Source: Chionis minor
Lineage: Eukaryota > Chordata > Aves > Charadriiformes > Chionididae
Reading direction: 5' to 3'
Length of the DNA: 64,000 nt
Assembly: GCA_013398295.1 (NCBI GenBank)
Contig: VZSF01003229.1
Coordinates: forward strand, 248,001-312,000
Part shown: piece after piece, positions 53,001-64,000 of the stretch
Layout of the letters: each line of letters begins with the position of its first letter
Numbering within the stretch: position 1 is the first letter of the stretch
Translations under genes and position numbers: made by a program
Notes under the pieces: model-generated
Databases searched by the model: none
What the model saw: only the letters and a program-made list of their open reading frames with translations
Told to the model about the DNA's origin: nothing

Positions 53001-56000
53001 TCATTCTACTAGCTTCATTCATGCCTTAATGTGTTTTCTTCTCACCTGCTACCTTGATTATTAAAAGATGCTCAGCAGCAATTGGTTCACTTATCGGTAA
53101 ATATTTGACTTATACGTATGAAGCATCTGCCACCATAATAGGTCAGTTCTGAGCATTTCCTAAAAGGATTATTATCACTTTTGGATTCCCATAGCTTTAA
53201 ATGTTTATCCAGTCTCAAATTATCTTTTTTCTATATGTCAATTGTGACACAGAAGTTAAAATTATATCATGTGCATGTGCATGTGTGTGTGTTTAAGCGT
53301 GAGACTATACACAAGAATGTTAAGGTAAAAAAGGCAAGCACTGAAAGTTTATAAAGAGCCAGTATAAAGAGTGCACAGACAGTGCTAAGCAACTCTGTTA
53401 CATGCCAAAGATTACACCCATTTCTGTACTGCACCATACAGACCCTGCACTGCACGCTGAGGTCTTTCCCTACAGACTCTTAAGGGGTTTTCATCTCTTT
53501 TCATATTAGACTGCTCAGTGTAGCAACCAGAACAGGTAAGGTACAAGGCCTGGAAATAGTATTATAGCAACAATTTGCTTTAATTTCCACACATTCACTC
53601 AGACACACATCATATTGGTATCAGGAAGAAGGAAAGTTGTAAATGGAATTTTTTTTCATGTGGCATCCCATTTTCATTAATGTTCCCTCTACCGTGAGGC
53701 AATTCCGTCTCCAGCACTGGTCTGAAGTGGTATTATTCTCCTGTATTTTGCTCAAATGGTCTTTGTGTTGATATTTTTTAGCTAAATGTGTGTTCTGAAC
53801 AGGGTATTCAGAGTATATTATACAAGGACCCTGCAAATGCTGCATTTTAATGGTAACTGATAAATATGCTGCCATAAGGGAACTGTCACCCCTGAGTATA
53901 TAAGCGTGATTTGCGGCCTGTTGTGCCAATAAAAGAGTGCTTAGTTTTGGCTGTCTGTAATACATCTACTGTAAAAACACAAAATATTAATAAACCTCCT
54001 TGTGGATCTTGGCAGAAACAAGATTCAGCATAACTTCATGCTGCATGAAATCTCAGTCTATATGTAAGTGTTGAACAAATTCCATGCAGTATTTAAAACC
54101 TTCATTCACAATTAAATTGCCCTAATCTGCTCGAAGCCCAGTGAATGCATTGCAAACCCACAAACTGGCTCAGACACGCAGTTGGTTTCAGTTGTTGTCC
54201 CTCATTTCAAAGAAGTACCTTCCCCAGTGACTCTTTCATGGCATTGATTTAAAGCTATTCAAAGGCTCCTAGAAGTCATTTCTTGCCTATATGTTTGGCC
54301 AGAAAGAAGAGGAAATTCCCTCTTTTCACCAGCTCTGACTTCATTCCAGCAGCTCCACACTCTATTACAACGTGTCCTGAAATGGATGCAGCAAAAGAGT
54401 CTGAGCAACTCTAACCCACGCGACCTGACAAATTGTGACTCATGCTTTTAATCAGAGCCAAGAAACAACATTTTGCTGCAACATTTCATCTTGCAAGTGT
54501 GCTAAGAGGAACAGAGGAAGGGGAAGGCTTTTTCTGCTTTCAATTGGAAATAGGTTACATAAGCTCACAGAGAACGAATTGTGTACAAATAATTATTAGA
54601 ATTGATGGTGCCTGCTGTTCTGATTTATTCAGAGATTAGCATCAGAGATCAAAAGTTATAGCTTAAAGAGAGGAAGGGAAAGAGGGAAGAGGGAAGAAAA
54701 GACAGGAAGCACAAAGCACTTTGTGAACTCAAATTAATAAATAGTAGGACATGCCACACCTCGCACCAAAAACCCCTCCCAGTTTCTACAGAAACATGGG
54801 AGAATGAATACATTTTTGTTTTATTTGCAAATAATCCAGTGACAAGAAAATTAATGTGCTAACATTTCTGTTAAATTTTAAACAATAAAATTTGCAGGTG
54901 TGATTTCTCAATATATATTTGACTGCATTTTCATATGACAGTGTAAGATTGCTACCTAAGAGATCATAGGATTGGGCTGGTTATTTCCTCACATTGGGCC
55001 AAACAACTAGGTATTTTATCTATGTGTTAATGGTCTTGAAGTTGTAACAAAGAGCCCAGTTTTGTAAGCTGTAAAGTCCTTCTGATTTTAATTACCCTAT
55101 TATGTTAATACAAAAGAAGGCAACAAAATTATTTAACTTAATCTTCAGTTTACCCTTTGCAATTTTTTTGCGTATTAGTTTTAATCCCACTTTTCAGCTA
55201 TGATTGCTCATCTCAGGACACAAACAGCTATTGAAGGGATTACATTCTTCATATTTGTATTGGACTGCAATAAAAACAACCTAATTTAAACATGAACTCA
55301 AAAGGCCTATTGACTTCCACCTACTGAAGAACTTCAGCATGTGGCCAGGAAAAGCCACAGCTGCTTGCTTAAATCACAGCTCCCACCTCTTTGCTGGGTC
55401 AATTCCACTACCACTGCAACAGAAACTTCACTTACCACATTGGGATTCAGCTGACTCACATGACTAACGGTCTCAGGAGCTGGCTTGCAACAGCGAAAAT
55501 CCTTGCCTCAAAAGAAGACACAGTGGGGAAGCCTCCAATGATGCTTCTGAGGTTCAGAGGCAATACCTTCCAGAGCCCCTGCTCCTTGGGAAACAGGGTA
55601 GATGTACCCCCCCTCTCATACTAGTACACTAGCCTTATATCTGCAAGATATTTTAAATTTTACCCCTGAAGTACTATAGGCCTATTGTTGTTTCCTGCTG
55701 TTTTTAAATGGGCATGCTGGTGGCAGGTGGGAAAATTCAGTGTCAGCAAAGCAAAATCTCTTGGGGATGAAAATAATGGTGTGACCAACAAGGCGTACAG
55801 GACATTTTACTTGCTGCTCTCGTTGGAATATAATCTAAGACTCCTACAAGCCCCATCTTAGTCCATTAAGGTACAGCACCAAAGCTGAATATTCCTTGTA
55901 CAGTATTTTTAACGCATTCCAAACTGGAGCTGAGAAACTGTAGTGCACAAGATGACTTTTCAAATGAACCGTAACAGAAGCACTTTGGAAGTGCTATTTC

Positions 56001-56049
56001 CCCAGTTTTAACCCTCCTCGTCTCTCCCAATTCTCTCTTATGAAAGGAT
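53001..56049. other. Flanking sequence, no gene seen
   Basis: Contains a short TG/CATG simple repeat at about 53,272-53,292 and a purine-only run of about 45 bases at 54,666-54,710. No exon or clear transposon was recognised. A 114-codon minus-strand frame at 53,621-53,965 is not recognised. Confidence 0.55.
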
Positions 56050-56672
56050 AGAATCATACAATAGTTTGGATTGGAAGGGACCTTTAAAGGTCAGCTAGTC
56101 CAACGTCCCCTGCAATGAGCAGGGACATCTTCAACTAGATCAGGTTGCTCAGAACCCCGTCCAACCTGACCTTGAATGCTTCCAGGGATGGGGCATCCAC
56201 AACTTCTCTGGGAAACCTCTTTCAGTGTTTCACCACCCTTACAGTAAAGAATTTCTTCTTTCTATCTAGTCTAAATCTCCCCTCTTTCAGTTTAAAACCA
56301 TTACCCCTTGTTCTACTGCAACAGGCCTTGCTAAAATGTTTGTCCCCATCTTTCTTACAAGCCCCCTTTATGTACTAGAAGGCCACAATAAGGTCTCCCT
56401 GGAGCCTTCTCCAGGCCAAACAACCCTAACTCCCTCTGCCTGTTCTCACAGGAGATGTGTTCCATCCCTCTCAACATTTTTGTGGTCCTCCTCTGGACCT
56501 ACTTCAAGAGGTCCACATCTTTCATGAGCTGAGGGCTCCAGAGCTGGACGCAGTACTCCAGGTGGGGTTTCACCAGAGTTGAGTAGAAAGAGAATCACCT
56601 TCCTCGACCTGCTGGCCATGCTTCTTTTTGATGCAGCCCAGGATACAGTTGGCTTTCTGGACAAGTCTTTAA
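56050..56672 (-). mobile_element. CR1 LINE 3' fragment, longer copy
   Basis: It starts at the CR1 3' terminus (AGAATCATACAATAG, TTGGAAGGGACC) and continues through GAGCAGGGACATCTTC, the CCAACCTGACCTTGAATGCTTCCAGGG block, CTGGAGCCTTCTCCAGGC, and TGGACGCAGTACTCCAGGTGG to TGCAGCCCAGGATACAGTTGG. This is a different CR1 subfamily from the copies at 52.8 and 61.9 kb. About 620 bp are kept. The reverse transcriptase reading frame is broken by stops. Confidence 0.95.
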
Positions 56673-58968
56673 TACAATGACAGTCTCTAATTAAATACTG
56701 AAAAATCTGAAAATAATACCCAGGAGCAAGCCTGCCTGCATGTATCTGCAAACAAGTTTCCAACTCCCTGAAGTCTATATGAAGTAGAATATGCAAAACT
56801 CTTTAAGAGCTAGTGCAGTGAGTTAGTGGTTTCATACAAATGCACGCAGCAGCAGCTACTGACTTTATAGAAAAGCCTTTCTCTCGACACACTTACTCAC
56901 TGAACATCCTGGAATTAGCATTCAAGCTTAAACCTAGGTTAAGTGTCCACTGTGTACATTTCATTTCCAAACACCAGTAGCTGACACAGTTGGCTCAGTT
57001 CATAGAAAAGGGTCCTTCTGATGTCAGACAACTAAGCACACACTTGAGATCCATGCACTGTCCAAACAGACAAGTCTGCTCAGAAACTATCTAAACTTTT
57101 TTACTCTAAAGATACCCTGGGAACTTGATTCAGAGTTGTTCTTGGCAGCAGCAATGCTGGATAAAACTCATAACTACTGATCATATTTTAGCCTGAATAG
57201 TTGTCTATTTGGGCCCAATGTTCCCAGATGTGGGGTGTGTCCTTAGAAGCATGAAGCATTTATCTTCCAAAAAAGGAATGAATGCCCATCATGTCAGGAA
57301 GATCAGACTCTGGGATTCAGTTGGAAGAAATCACATGCCTGCACCTCTAGCAGGATGCCTAGCCTGTACTGTTCTCTTGGTCCCATATTCTCTGGAGTAT
57401 TTTCTCCCAAGCAGTATAATATGGAGCCCTGAAATATTAAATTGTAAAGCATCACTTTTGCCAGGAACTTAAAAAGGCACAGAAAAAAATATTAAAGAAC
57501 CATTATTCTGAAATAAAATTGGAATATTTTAAAAAAATCACCCATGTCACCATAGTACTAAAATAATACTTAAGGCTTCCTGACTCTAATAGTCTTCCTA
57601 TCCAGGAAGATTTCACTTGTGAATCACTGACGTGTGCAGACTGCCAGCAGAATCGTATCTATACCCAAAGTACATGGCATAAAATGAGGTAATATAATAA
57701 AACCTCAAGCATCTCTGGTGCATCTGCAATACACACACATGCTTTGAACCAGGGTTAATAAAAATAACCCACCAACAACCAGGAACAACAGAAAAGTGAT
57801 GCATGTGGTCTACAGACTAGTAAGGGATCAATAAATTGTTAATAAAGGAAAAATAAAACTAGCTGTAAGCTCAGCTCAAGAAGCAAACACATGTGGACAT
57901 GTGGATTGGAACTCTTTTGAAACATAAATTTGTCTTCTTTTTTTGAAACTGAGTTAAAGTCCGTTTCAAGGGGTGGTTCCAACCCCCCCTGAGCAAAACT
58001 ACCAGTGCAGAAGTGTAACTGGCCATGACTCTTGTGATACCTTGAAAGGGGGCTACAAAGCCCCAGCTGAGAGGGCCACAAAGCCCTCTTGAAGGGACAG
58101 TGCTGTTTTATCCTCTAAAGGTGTGACTTGCTTGCTACTAGTATGAATGTATCAAAAATGCTGATTTAAACAAAACTAACTTCAGAGTTAATGATAACAA
58201 CAGCTACTCTAGGTCTATCAAGCAGTTTCTGATACAAGGATTTGGCTACTATTCTCACTTTTGCAGTACGCAACTACAGTCTCACAATGTGAGCTTCTAC
58301 ATACATTGAAAAATGCACTGTTCTGTGCAAAGACTTCTGGCTGAGAAAACTGTCTGTGGCCATGCACTAACTCACCTACTCATTTACTTAACTAGCAGTA
58401 GTGAAACAAGTCAAGATACTCATATACTTCTATATCTGGTTGGATGAGACACTCAAACTCATCATCTTATATTTGTATGTCCTTCAGCAAAGCACCTACA
58501 ACAGATACATACTTTAAACAGGTTAATGAAAGAACAGCAGCAGAGTGAACTATGCATACAATCTTTAATACAGGAAATTAAAATCACCCAACTGAAAGCT
58601 CAGCTCAGCAAGAAGCAAACCTACTACAAATTTGATTAATTAGATGCCTTTAGAGTTTAGAACAGGTGATACACACAACATTTGCTAAAGCAAGAAAAAT
58701 TACACTAAGGATATTAATTTTACTTTTTAAGATATCAGAAATGTGTCACAAATACCGGTAGTTCCTTCAGAGAAAAATGATCACACCTGCTTCTAGTTGT
58801 CATTTACTCTCTTGCATGAAACAAGAAGACATAAACAGGTGGTTTTTAACCATTCCTCTTCAGTTGCCACAAATAATTCCATGTTGTCTCATCTGACCAC
58901 AGTGGTTTCAAGAAGGGTATTGTTATGTGCTTTTGGTCAAAATCAGTCATTTGAAACAGCACATTGTT
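56673..58968. other. Flanking sequence, no gene seen
   Basis: AT-rich unique sequence; the longest open frame is 87 codons. No exon, transposon or structured RNA was recognised. Confidence 0.55.
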
Positions 58969-59016
58969 GAAAGCAATTGCATATGAAAGCAATCGCATAT
59001 GAAAGCAATCAGCATG
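58969..59016. repeat. 16-bp tandem repeat, about 2.7 copies
   Basis: The unit GAAAGCAATYGCATAT occurs at 58,969 and 58,985 with one difference. A third, diverged unit follows at 59,001. The first two unit junctions create CATATG-like E-box sequence. Confidence 0.85.
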
Positions 59017-61895
59017 TCTCTGGCTTTCAGGGTCACATCAGATGTGTGTTCCTAGAGGATATTTCTTTATTTCAAAAACTACTCCACTCCTAAGTCAAGT
59101 GTAGCAACCTGAAAAGGCCAGCTATAGAAATGAAGTCAAAATGAATGATTTTTCATCCACAAAGAGTGGATATGAAGTGCCCAGGAAGATGAAGGCTGGC
59201 ATTTACACTGGTAACCATACTAGCAGACCCCTATTCCATTAATTTTTACGGTTATCACATGGTGTAATAGATGGGCTAAATGTCAAGGCTTTCCTAAACT
59301 CAGCGAGTAGACACACAGCAGAGATTTCTCTATGTCAATTTAATTCTAAGGGGATGCCTAAAGAAACCAGGTGCAGACATTGAAATTCAGAGTTGTCCTT
59401 AAAGAGTTTTTAACCTTTGCTTCAAGCAAGAAAGTTGCAAAATTTATAAACCTCAAATGTCGGGTTGCAATTCCAGGTGAAAACACATTGCCATTAACAA
59501 AGCAAAATGACAGCAAGATTTGAATGAGGGTGAAATTATGCCTCATGGAATTATTCAATACATTTCTTTCCAATATATCCCCTGATCGCAATAACAATGT
59601 TCACCACTATCTTTAACCATGCCTATGTTCATCAATTCAAGTATTTCAAGTGTTGGAAGGATCAGGACTACAGAACTCTCAATGCTACCGTTACACTGAC
59701 AGGCGCTGACATACTGTATCAGGGGAACAAGTAGTCCAATCATGGAGTGTGGTATATGGAAAAAAAAGAGCAATGAAGCAACCTGAATCCCTTGAGGCAC
59801 TCAGGCAAATCCAGAACAATATCAACTTGGTCAGAAAAAAAAAACCAAAACCCCTGAAAAATTTAGAGACAAAATGGAAAACTAATAAATTAACAAGCTC
59901 TCCATCTCTGCCTCTTTAAATTTTACCACTTTTTTTATTTTTTTAAGGGAGGAAAAGTTAATGTTATATGCAATGCTCCTACTTGTTCTGGCAAATGGAC
60001 AAAGACCTGCGAAGAGCAGTAACATTGGCCTCTCACACTTTTCTAGCAAAAAAAGTACCACAGTGCCTCTGTATACACTATTACCAAAAGCCTGGGAAGA
60101 TCTCAGCTGCAATATGTGGGTAAGGACTGGTCTGGTCTCGCTGGAGGGGAAGGGAGCAGTCCCTCCATGGGGATGGCAGCTCAGAAAGGCAAAGCAGCAC
60201 CAAGAGCCCCTGTCTTGTCCCTGACCCTGCTTGAACAATCTCAAGTGAAGGATCGCAGGCTGTGGCACAGCAGCTCTCTCCCCTAGCACATCTCCAGGGA
60301 GGGGACAGGGGACAGAAATGGGTGGGAAGGTGAAGCCCAAACTCTTCCCAACTTTCCCCCTCCCTACTTCCATGTGAGCAAGGGTCTGCAAGGTGAAGAT
60401 GAGGCAGACGCACGCCAAGAACAGTGGGTGCAGAACAAATTGGGCCACACACAATTGTAGTACAGGGAATAGGACACAAAGCTAGCATTCACCCTTGGGA
60501 GTTTTGGTATCACACCAAGCCTTAAGTTTAAAGTCCCAGTGCAGGGGTGATATTGGTACATCACCCACCACCAATGGGGACCTTAAGCAGGGAGAAGCAG
60601 AAAATTTACACTTGATCCTGAAGTGCGTAAGAAGGAGTAAATTTAAAAAATGGATGCTACAGTAATGTTCCTGTGAACAGCCTGTTCATCCCAGAGTGTG
60701 AACAGCTGGATCTCGATATTACAAGAGAAAAGGACTGGAATGTTCAAAGCATGAAAAGATTAAAGGATCTACAGTTCCCAGGGATGATAACGAGCAACAC
60801 TGCATCCTTTTGCCTTTTGAGATATGTGGATTTCTGTTCTTTAGGGTGGCAATATTTTTACGTATCACAAGCTATCTTCTGGAACATGTATTCCCACTGC
60901 ATAATATCACTTACATTTAATTAAACTGTTAGAGAAATAATCTATATAATGATTTTGACATTATGCAGTATTTGGAGGCAGAGCAGTAGAGGTGGATGGA
61001 GATGTGATCTATAGACAGAAAATGGTTCTTCATACGCAAATGTACTCAGGAAGAACTGGGTTTACAGGTAGTATGCTCAATAGTATCCAAACATAAAGAA
61101 AATAAAGACCAAACCTTTTACGCTTTTATTTTAAAAGAGTTGTGAGCATTGCTCAGCATCATTCTGGCCAGCATCATCTGCTGGCTCCCGGTAACATCAC
61201 AAATCGTATTTCCTACTTCACATTTATTTATTCCACCATTATAACCTGTTATCACCACATGTTCCTGTGCTTTGCAGGAAACAAGCATAAGCTTGGGCAA
61301 AAGTTGCTTGTAGGAAATAACATCTCTGTCCAGATGCCTGCATTTTGTTGCTGCCTTCCTACTGTCACTACAGCCAAATACAAGTTTGATTTTTCTGCAA
61401 GAGGTGTATATTACACAAAAAAACCACCTTACACTTTACATGACTGAGCAGTATTGTTAATGTGTTGGCAGAAGCGCAGTATTTAGTCGAGAGCTGTTTG
61501 TCCCAGAACAACTGACCACAATTCTGTCAGAAGCCTCCAGGGCTTTGGTACCCGCAGGTACCACATGGTCATCATCAACTAAAGGCTCATATGATGTACA
61601 GTGACCACAGAGGATGATATGAAGACAGAAAATGAATCTTAACAAAGGTGAAGAATCATCGCCTGGGAAGTTACTGATGAGTGTAATGTGACGGGAAAGG
61701 CTTTTCTGTGTTAAAAAACACACTAATGGTCGTTGCATAAAAATACTGAAATGTAAGATACACAACAGCCTTTATTGCCTGCATGTAGCAGATTAATATT
61801 ACACACTAAGTAAAGGATTTCCCTTAATATAAGGTTCAAGGACCCTTGAAGAATTTCAGGGTCTTCTGCAACCCTGGAGGCCCAGCAGAACTGAG
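59017..61895. other. Flanking sequence with one long unrecognised open frame
   Basis: A minus-strand frame of 190 codons (59,882-60,454) is the longest in the window. It overlaps an 87-codon plus-strand frame and a 135-codon minus-strand frame in a GC-richer patch at about 60,100-60,430. The predicted peptide has a hydrophobic start but no recognised domain. Its late part runs into low-complexity lysine-rich sequence encoded by a T-run, which argues against a real gene. Confidence 0.3.
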
Positions 61896-62321
61896 ATCAC
61901 AGAATCACAGAATGTTAAGGGTTGGAAGGGACCTCTGGAGATCATCTGGTCCAACCCCCCTGCCAGAGCAGATCCACCTACAGCAGGTTGCACAGCATGC
62001 CAACCAGGCGGGTTTTGAACGTCTCCAGAGTCAGAGACTCCACCACCTCTCTGGGCAGCCTGTTCCAGTGCTCTGCCAACCTCAGAGTAAAGAAGGTCCT
62101 CCTCGTGTTGAGATGGAACTTCCTATATTAGAGTTTGTACCCATTGCCTCTTGTCCTATCACTGGACACCACTGAAAAAAGACTAGCCCCCTCCCTTTAA
62201 GTATTTGTAGATATTTATAAGACCCCCCCTCAGCCTTCTCTTCTCTAGACTAAAAAGACCCAACTCCCTCAGCCTTTCCTCATAAAAAAGATTCTCCAGT
62301 CCCATAATCATCTTTGTGGCC
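61896..62321 (-). mobile_element. CR1 LINE, 5'-truncated 3' end
   Basis: It begins with two copies of the terminal 8-mer (ATCACAGAATCACAG), then the GGTTGGAAGGGACCTCTGG and GATCATCTGGTCCAACCCCC blocks, and runs through CACCTCTCTGGGCAGCCTG and CCATTGCCTCTTGTCC to CCCATAATCATCTTTGTGGC. The 5' truncation point abuts the 3' end of the next CR1. It is the same subfamily as the copy at 52.8 kb but longer. Confidence 0.96.
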
Positions 62322-62325
62322 TATT

Positions 62326-62790
62326 ACAGAATCACAGAATGGTATTGGTTGGAAGGGACCTTCTGAGATCATCTAGTCCAAACCCCCTGCCAAAGCAGGT
62401 TCACTTAGAGCAGGTTGGACAGGAACGCATACAGCTATACCTGTTAAAGCTTCATACCTGGTTTTGGTTGTTATGCCAGAGGGTGGGGACTGAAGCATAG
62501 TCCTGCTTTTGAGGCACCCTGGACCCTGGTGACCCACATTCTCAGTGGTAGCCCCTCCAGGAACTTGGTTATGAAACCACCTATCTATCTCTGTCTCAGC
62601 TCCTCTGATACTGCACAACCTTTTAACTGTTTCTCGCAACTCGGCTGCCTGACCTAACAGATCATCAACCTGTGCACACCGTGTGCAAGTACTTACCTTT
62701 CCACAAGGAGAAGGGTCTGAGCGCTCACTGCAACCTACCACCTATACTGAAGTCTCTCTCCTTACCAGTTCTGTCTGGGTGGATCATCAG
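62326..62790 (-). mobile_element. Internally deleted CR1: ORF1 fragment fused to 3' end
   Basis: The 3' terminus (ACAGAATCACAGAATGG, GGTTGGAAGGGACCTT) runs to about 62,416. There the sequence leaves the 3' untranslated region and enters CR1 ORF1 on the same strand. The ORF1 part, open from 62,741 down to 62,373, shows the cysteine pair CTRC and the coiled coil QVDDLLGQAAELRETVKRL...AETEIDRW that is typical of CR1 ORF1. The esterase half of ORF1 and all of ORF2 are absent. The open frame reads straight across the junction into the 3' region. The copy is on the minus strand, and its 5' limit near 62,790 is approximate. Confidence 0.85.
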
Positions 62791-63337
62791 AGTGAGATAA
62801 ACCGTACATATTAAGAATTCCAGTTAGAGTTAAGTTAAAGGTTTTGACTGAATTATATGCCTACCAAAAACTTTGGCTACAATCATCCTGATCCTGAGAA
62901 CACACGTGGACTGTGTTCACCACAAGCTTTTGCATGGTAAAATGGGTTTTAACAGCGGTAGCAGTATTATCATTGTGGTCTCCCTGCCTTTTATCCAACA
63001 ACTCAGCAGTCAGAGCATCCACTCACAATGTGTGAAACTCAGGATACTTTATAACTTGTCAGAGGGTCAGTAGCATTTCAGTCCAACATAATCTGTGTGG
63101 GCAATGCTCTGGGTGAGTCACAGACCTTCAGGAGGTCTGTACTAAATGTGTCTCCAGGCATTCACACTTACGAAGCAAAACAAGGCAAGGCGTATAAATC
63201 TGCTTTCATTTATATTTTTCAGGCTTCTCCTTAGTTTTAGAGGATACTTATTTACAGAAAAATAGGTGTGTAGAAGATTGTGTTCATCTTTTTAGCAAAC
63301 ATGAAAATAGTGAGAGTTTCTTTGAAGAAATGGGAGA
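62791..63337. other. Flanking sequence, no gene seen
   Basis: Short AT-rich spacer between two CR1 copies. No exon or repeat was recognised. Confidence 0.5.
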
Positions 63338-63890
63338 AATCTTGTAAACGCAAGAAATGCCATTCTGGGTCAGACAAATGGTCTATATCCAACAAAACAG
63401 TGATATCTACTAGCAGCAATAAGAGATGGCATTTAGGGACAGCACATGAATCTGGATATTTCCTACAAGCCACTCTCCTTGTAATTTCCCAGCACCCACA
63501 CTGTTGCATAAGGGATGTGGAGCCTACAGCCCTACGTTTTTCCTTTCATTCCTCTTTACAGACCTGTTGACCAAGAATTTGTCTAATCCCTTTTGTACCC
63601 ACTCATATTACCTGTCTCCATAACCTCCTGTAGAAATAAATCTGAGAAGTTTATTACCTACTGTGGTCAAAAATACTTTGTCTACTTTAAACCGATCTCC
63701 TACAAGTTTCAGCGAGCACTCCCTCATTCTGGTATTGCTGAATCTGCTGAATATCAGCTCATGCTTAACAATATTGTACACCTTTGCTCATATCCCTTCA
63801 CAGCTTTCTGCTTTCCAGACTTAAGAGTCCTTGCCTTTTAATCGGCCCTTGTAAAGCAGATGCTCCAACCCTTAGATCATTTTTATTGAA
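63338..63890 (-). mobile_element. Ancient CR1 3' fragment
   Basis: AAGAAATGCCATTCTGGGTC followed by AGACAAATGGTCTATATCCA matches the 3' end of old amniote CR1 families (GCCATACTGGGTCAGACCAATGGTCC). Further recognisable blocks are GACCAAGAATTTGTCTAATC, CCATAACCTCCTGTAG, the CAAAAATACTTTGTCTACTT...AAACCGATCTCCTACAAG block, and ATATCCCTTCACAGCTTTC. High divergence shows it predates the CR1 copies at 52-62 kb. Its 3' end faces left, giving minus orientation. Confidence 0.8.
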
Positions 63891-64000
63891 AATATAAATA
63901 CATACAAATATATTTAACTCCACTACACCTTTCTTGGGATACAGGGACAAGAAATGCACAAAGGGTTCAAGATGTGAGCATGCCAAAATTTTAAACAGTG
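63891..64000. other. Window edge, no gene seen
   Basis: Short AT-rich remainder with nothing recognised. Confidence 0.5.

Noticed and set aside
1..64000. tRNA, rRNA, CRISPR arrays, bacterial operons, LTR retrotransposons or endogenous viruses
   Set aside because: I saw no internal promoter boxes with a cloverleaf, no regular spacer-repeat arrays, no paired LTRs and no viral gene motifs on reading both strands. A dedicated scan could still find decayed examples.

Overview
This window is vertebrate nuclear DNA, almost certainly from a bird. It is AT-rich and nearly free of genes, it has no bacterial-style gene packing, and its recognisable transposons are all chicken-repeat-1 (CR1) LINEs. The CR1s include several of the avian type whose 3' ends carry the tandem TTCTGTGA-like 8-mer. 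Two older CR1 remnants resemble families that are better preserved in turtles and crocodilians. The subfamily mix suggests a neoavian bird, but I cannot name the species.

Only one protein-coding gene can be supported. At 39,228-39,328 on the minus strand lies the first coding exon of PDE1C, the calcium/calmodulin-stimulated cyclic-nucleotide phosphodiesterase 1C. It encodes the MESPTKEIEEFESNS... N-terminus and ends at a strong GTAAGTA donor. An in-frame stop lies 12 bases upstream of a good Kozak ATG. The exon sits at the left edge of a GC- and CpG-enriched promoter-like block (about 39.33-40.45 kb). That block also holds a candidate non-coding leader exon with its own strong donor at 39,878. 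No second PDE1C coding exon was found, so everything to the left (1-39,227) is read as the start of a very long first intron. Everything to the right (about 40.45-64 kb) is upstream flank, or intron of a longer isoform.

Layout: 1-990 is a doubly deleted CR1 (ORF1 and ORF2 endonuclease fragments plus 3' end). 991-39,227 is intron with simple repeats, one ancient CR1 tail near 29.95 kb, a strong G-quadruplex candidate at 28.87 kb and a coding-like but broken stretch at 7.5-7.9 kb. 39.2-40.45 kb is the PDE1C exon and promoter, and contains an assembly artefact: a 221-bp segment present twice around a single N at 40,087. 40.45-52.8 kb is unannotated flank with two small CpG clusters near 44.4-45.0 kb. 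52.8-64 kb carries five further CR1 copies on the minus strand, two of them abutting.

I see no operon, defence system, CRISPR array, tRNA or rRNA. I do not think the window holds a dramatic new system. The points most worth a second look are the false duplication across the PDE1C leader exon, the leader exon's upstream ORF, the internally deleted CR1 elements that keep ORF1 sequence and a 3' end, and the G-quadruplex candidate in the first intron.
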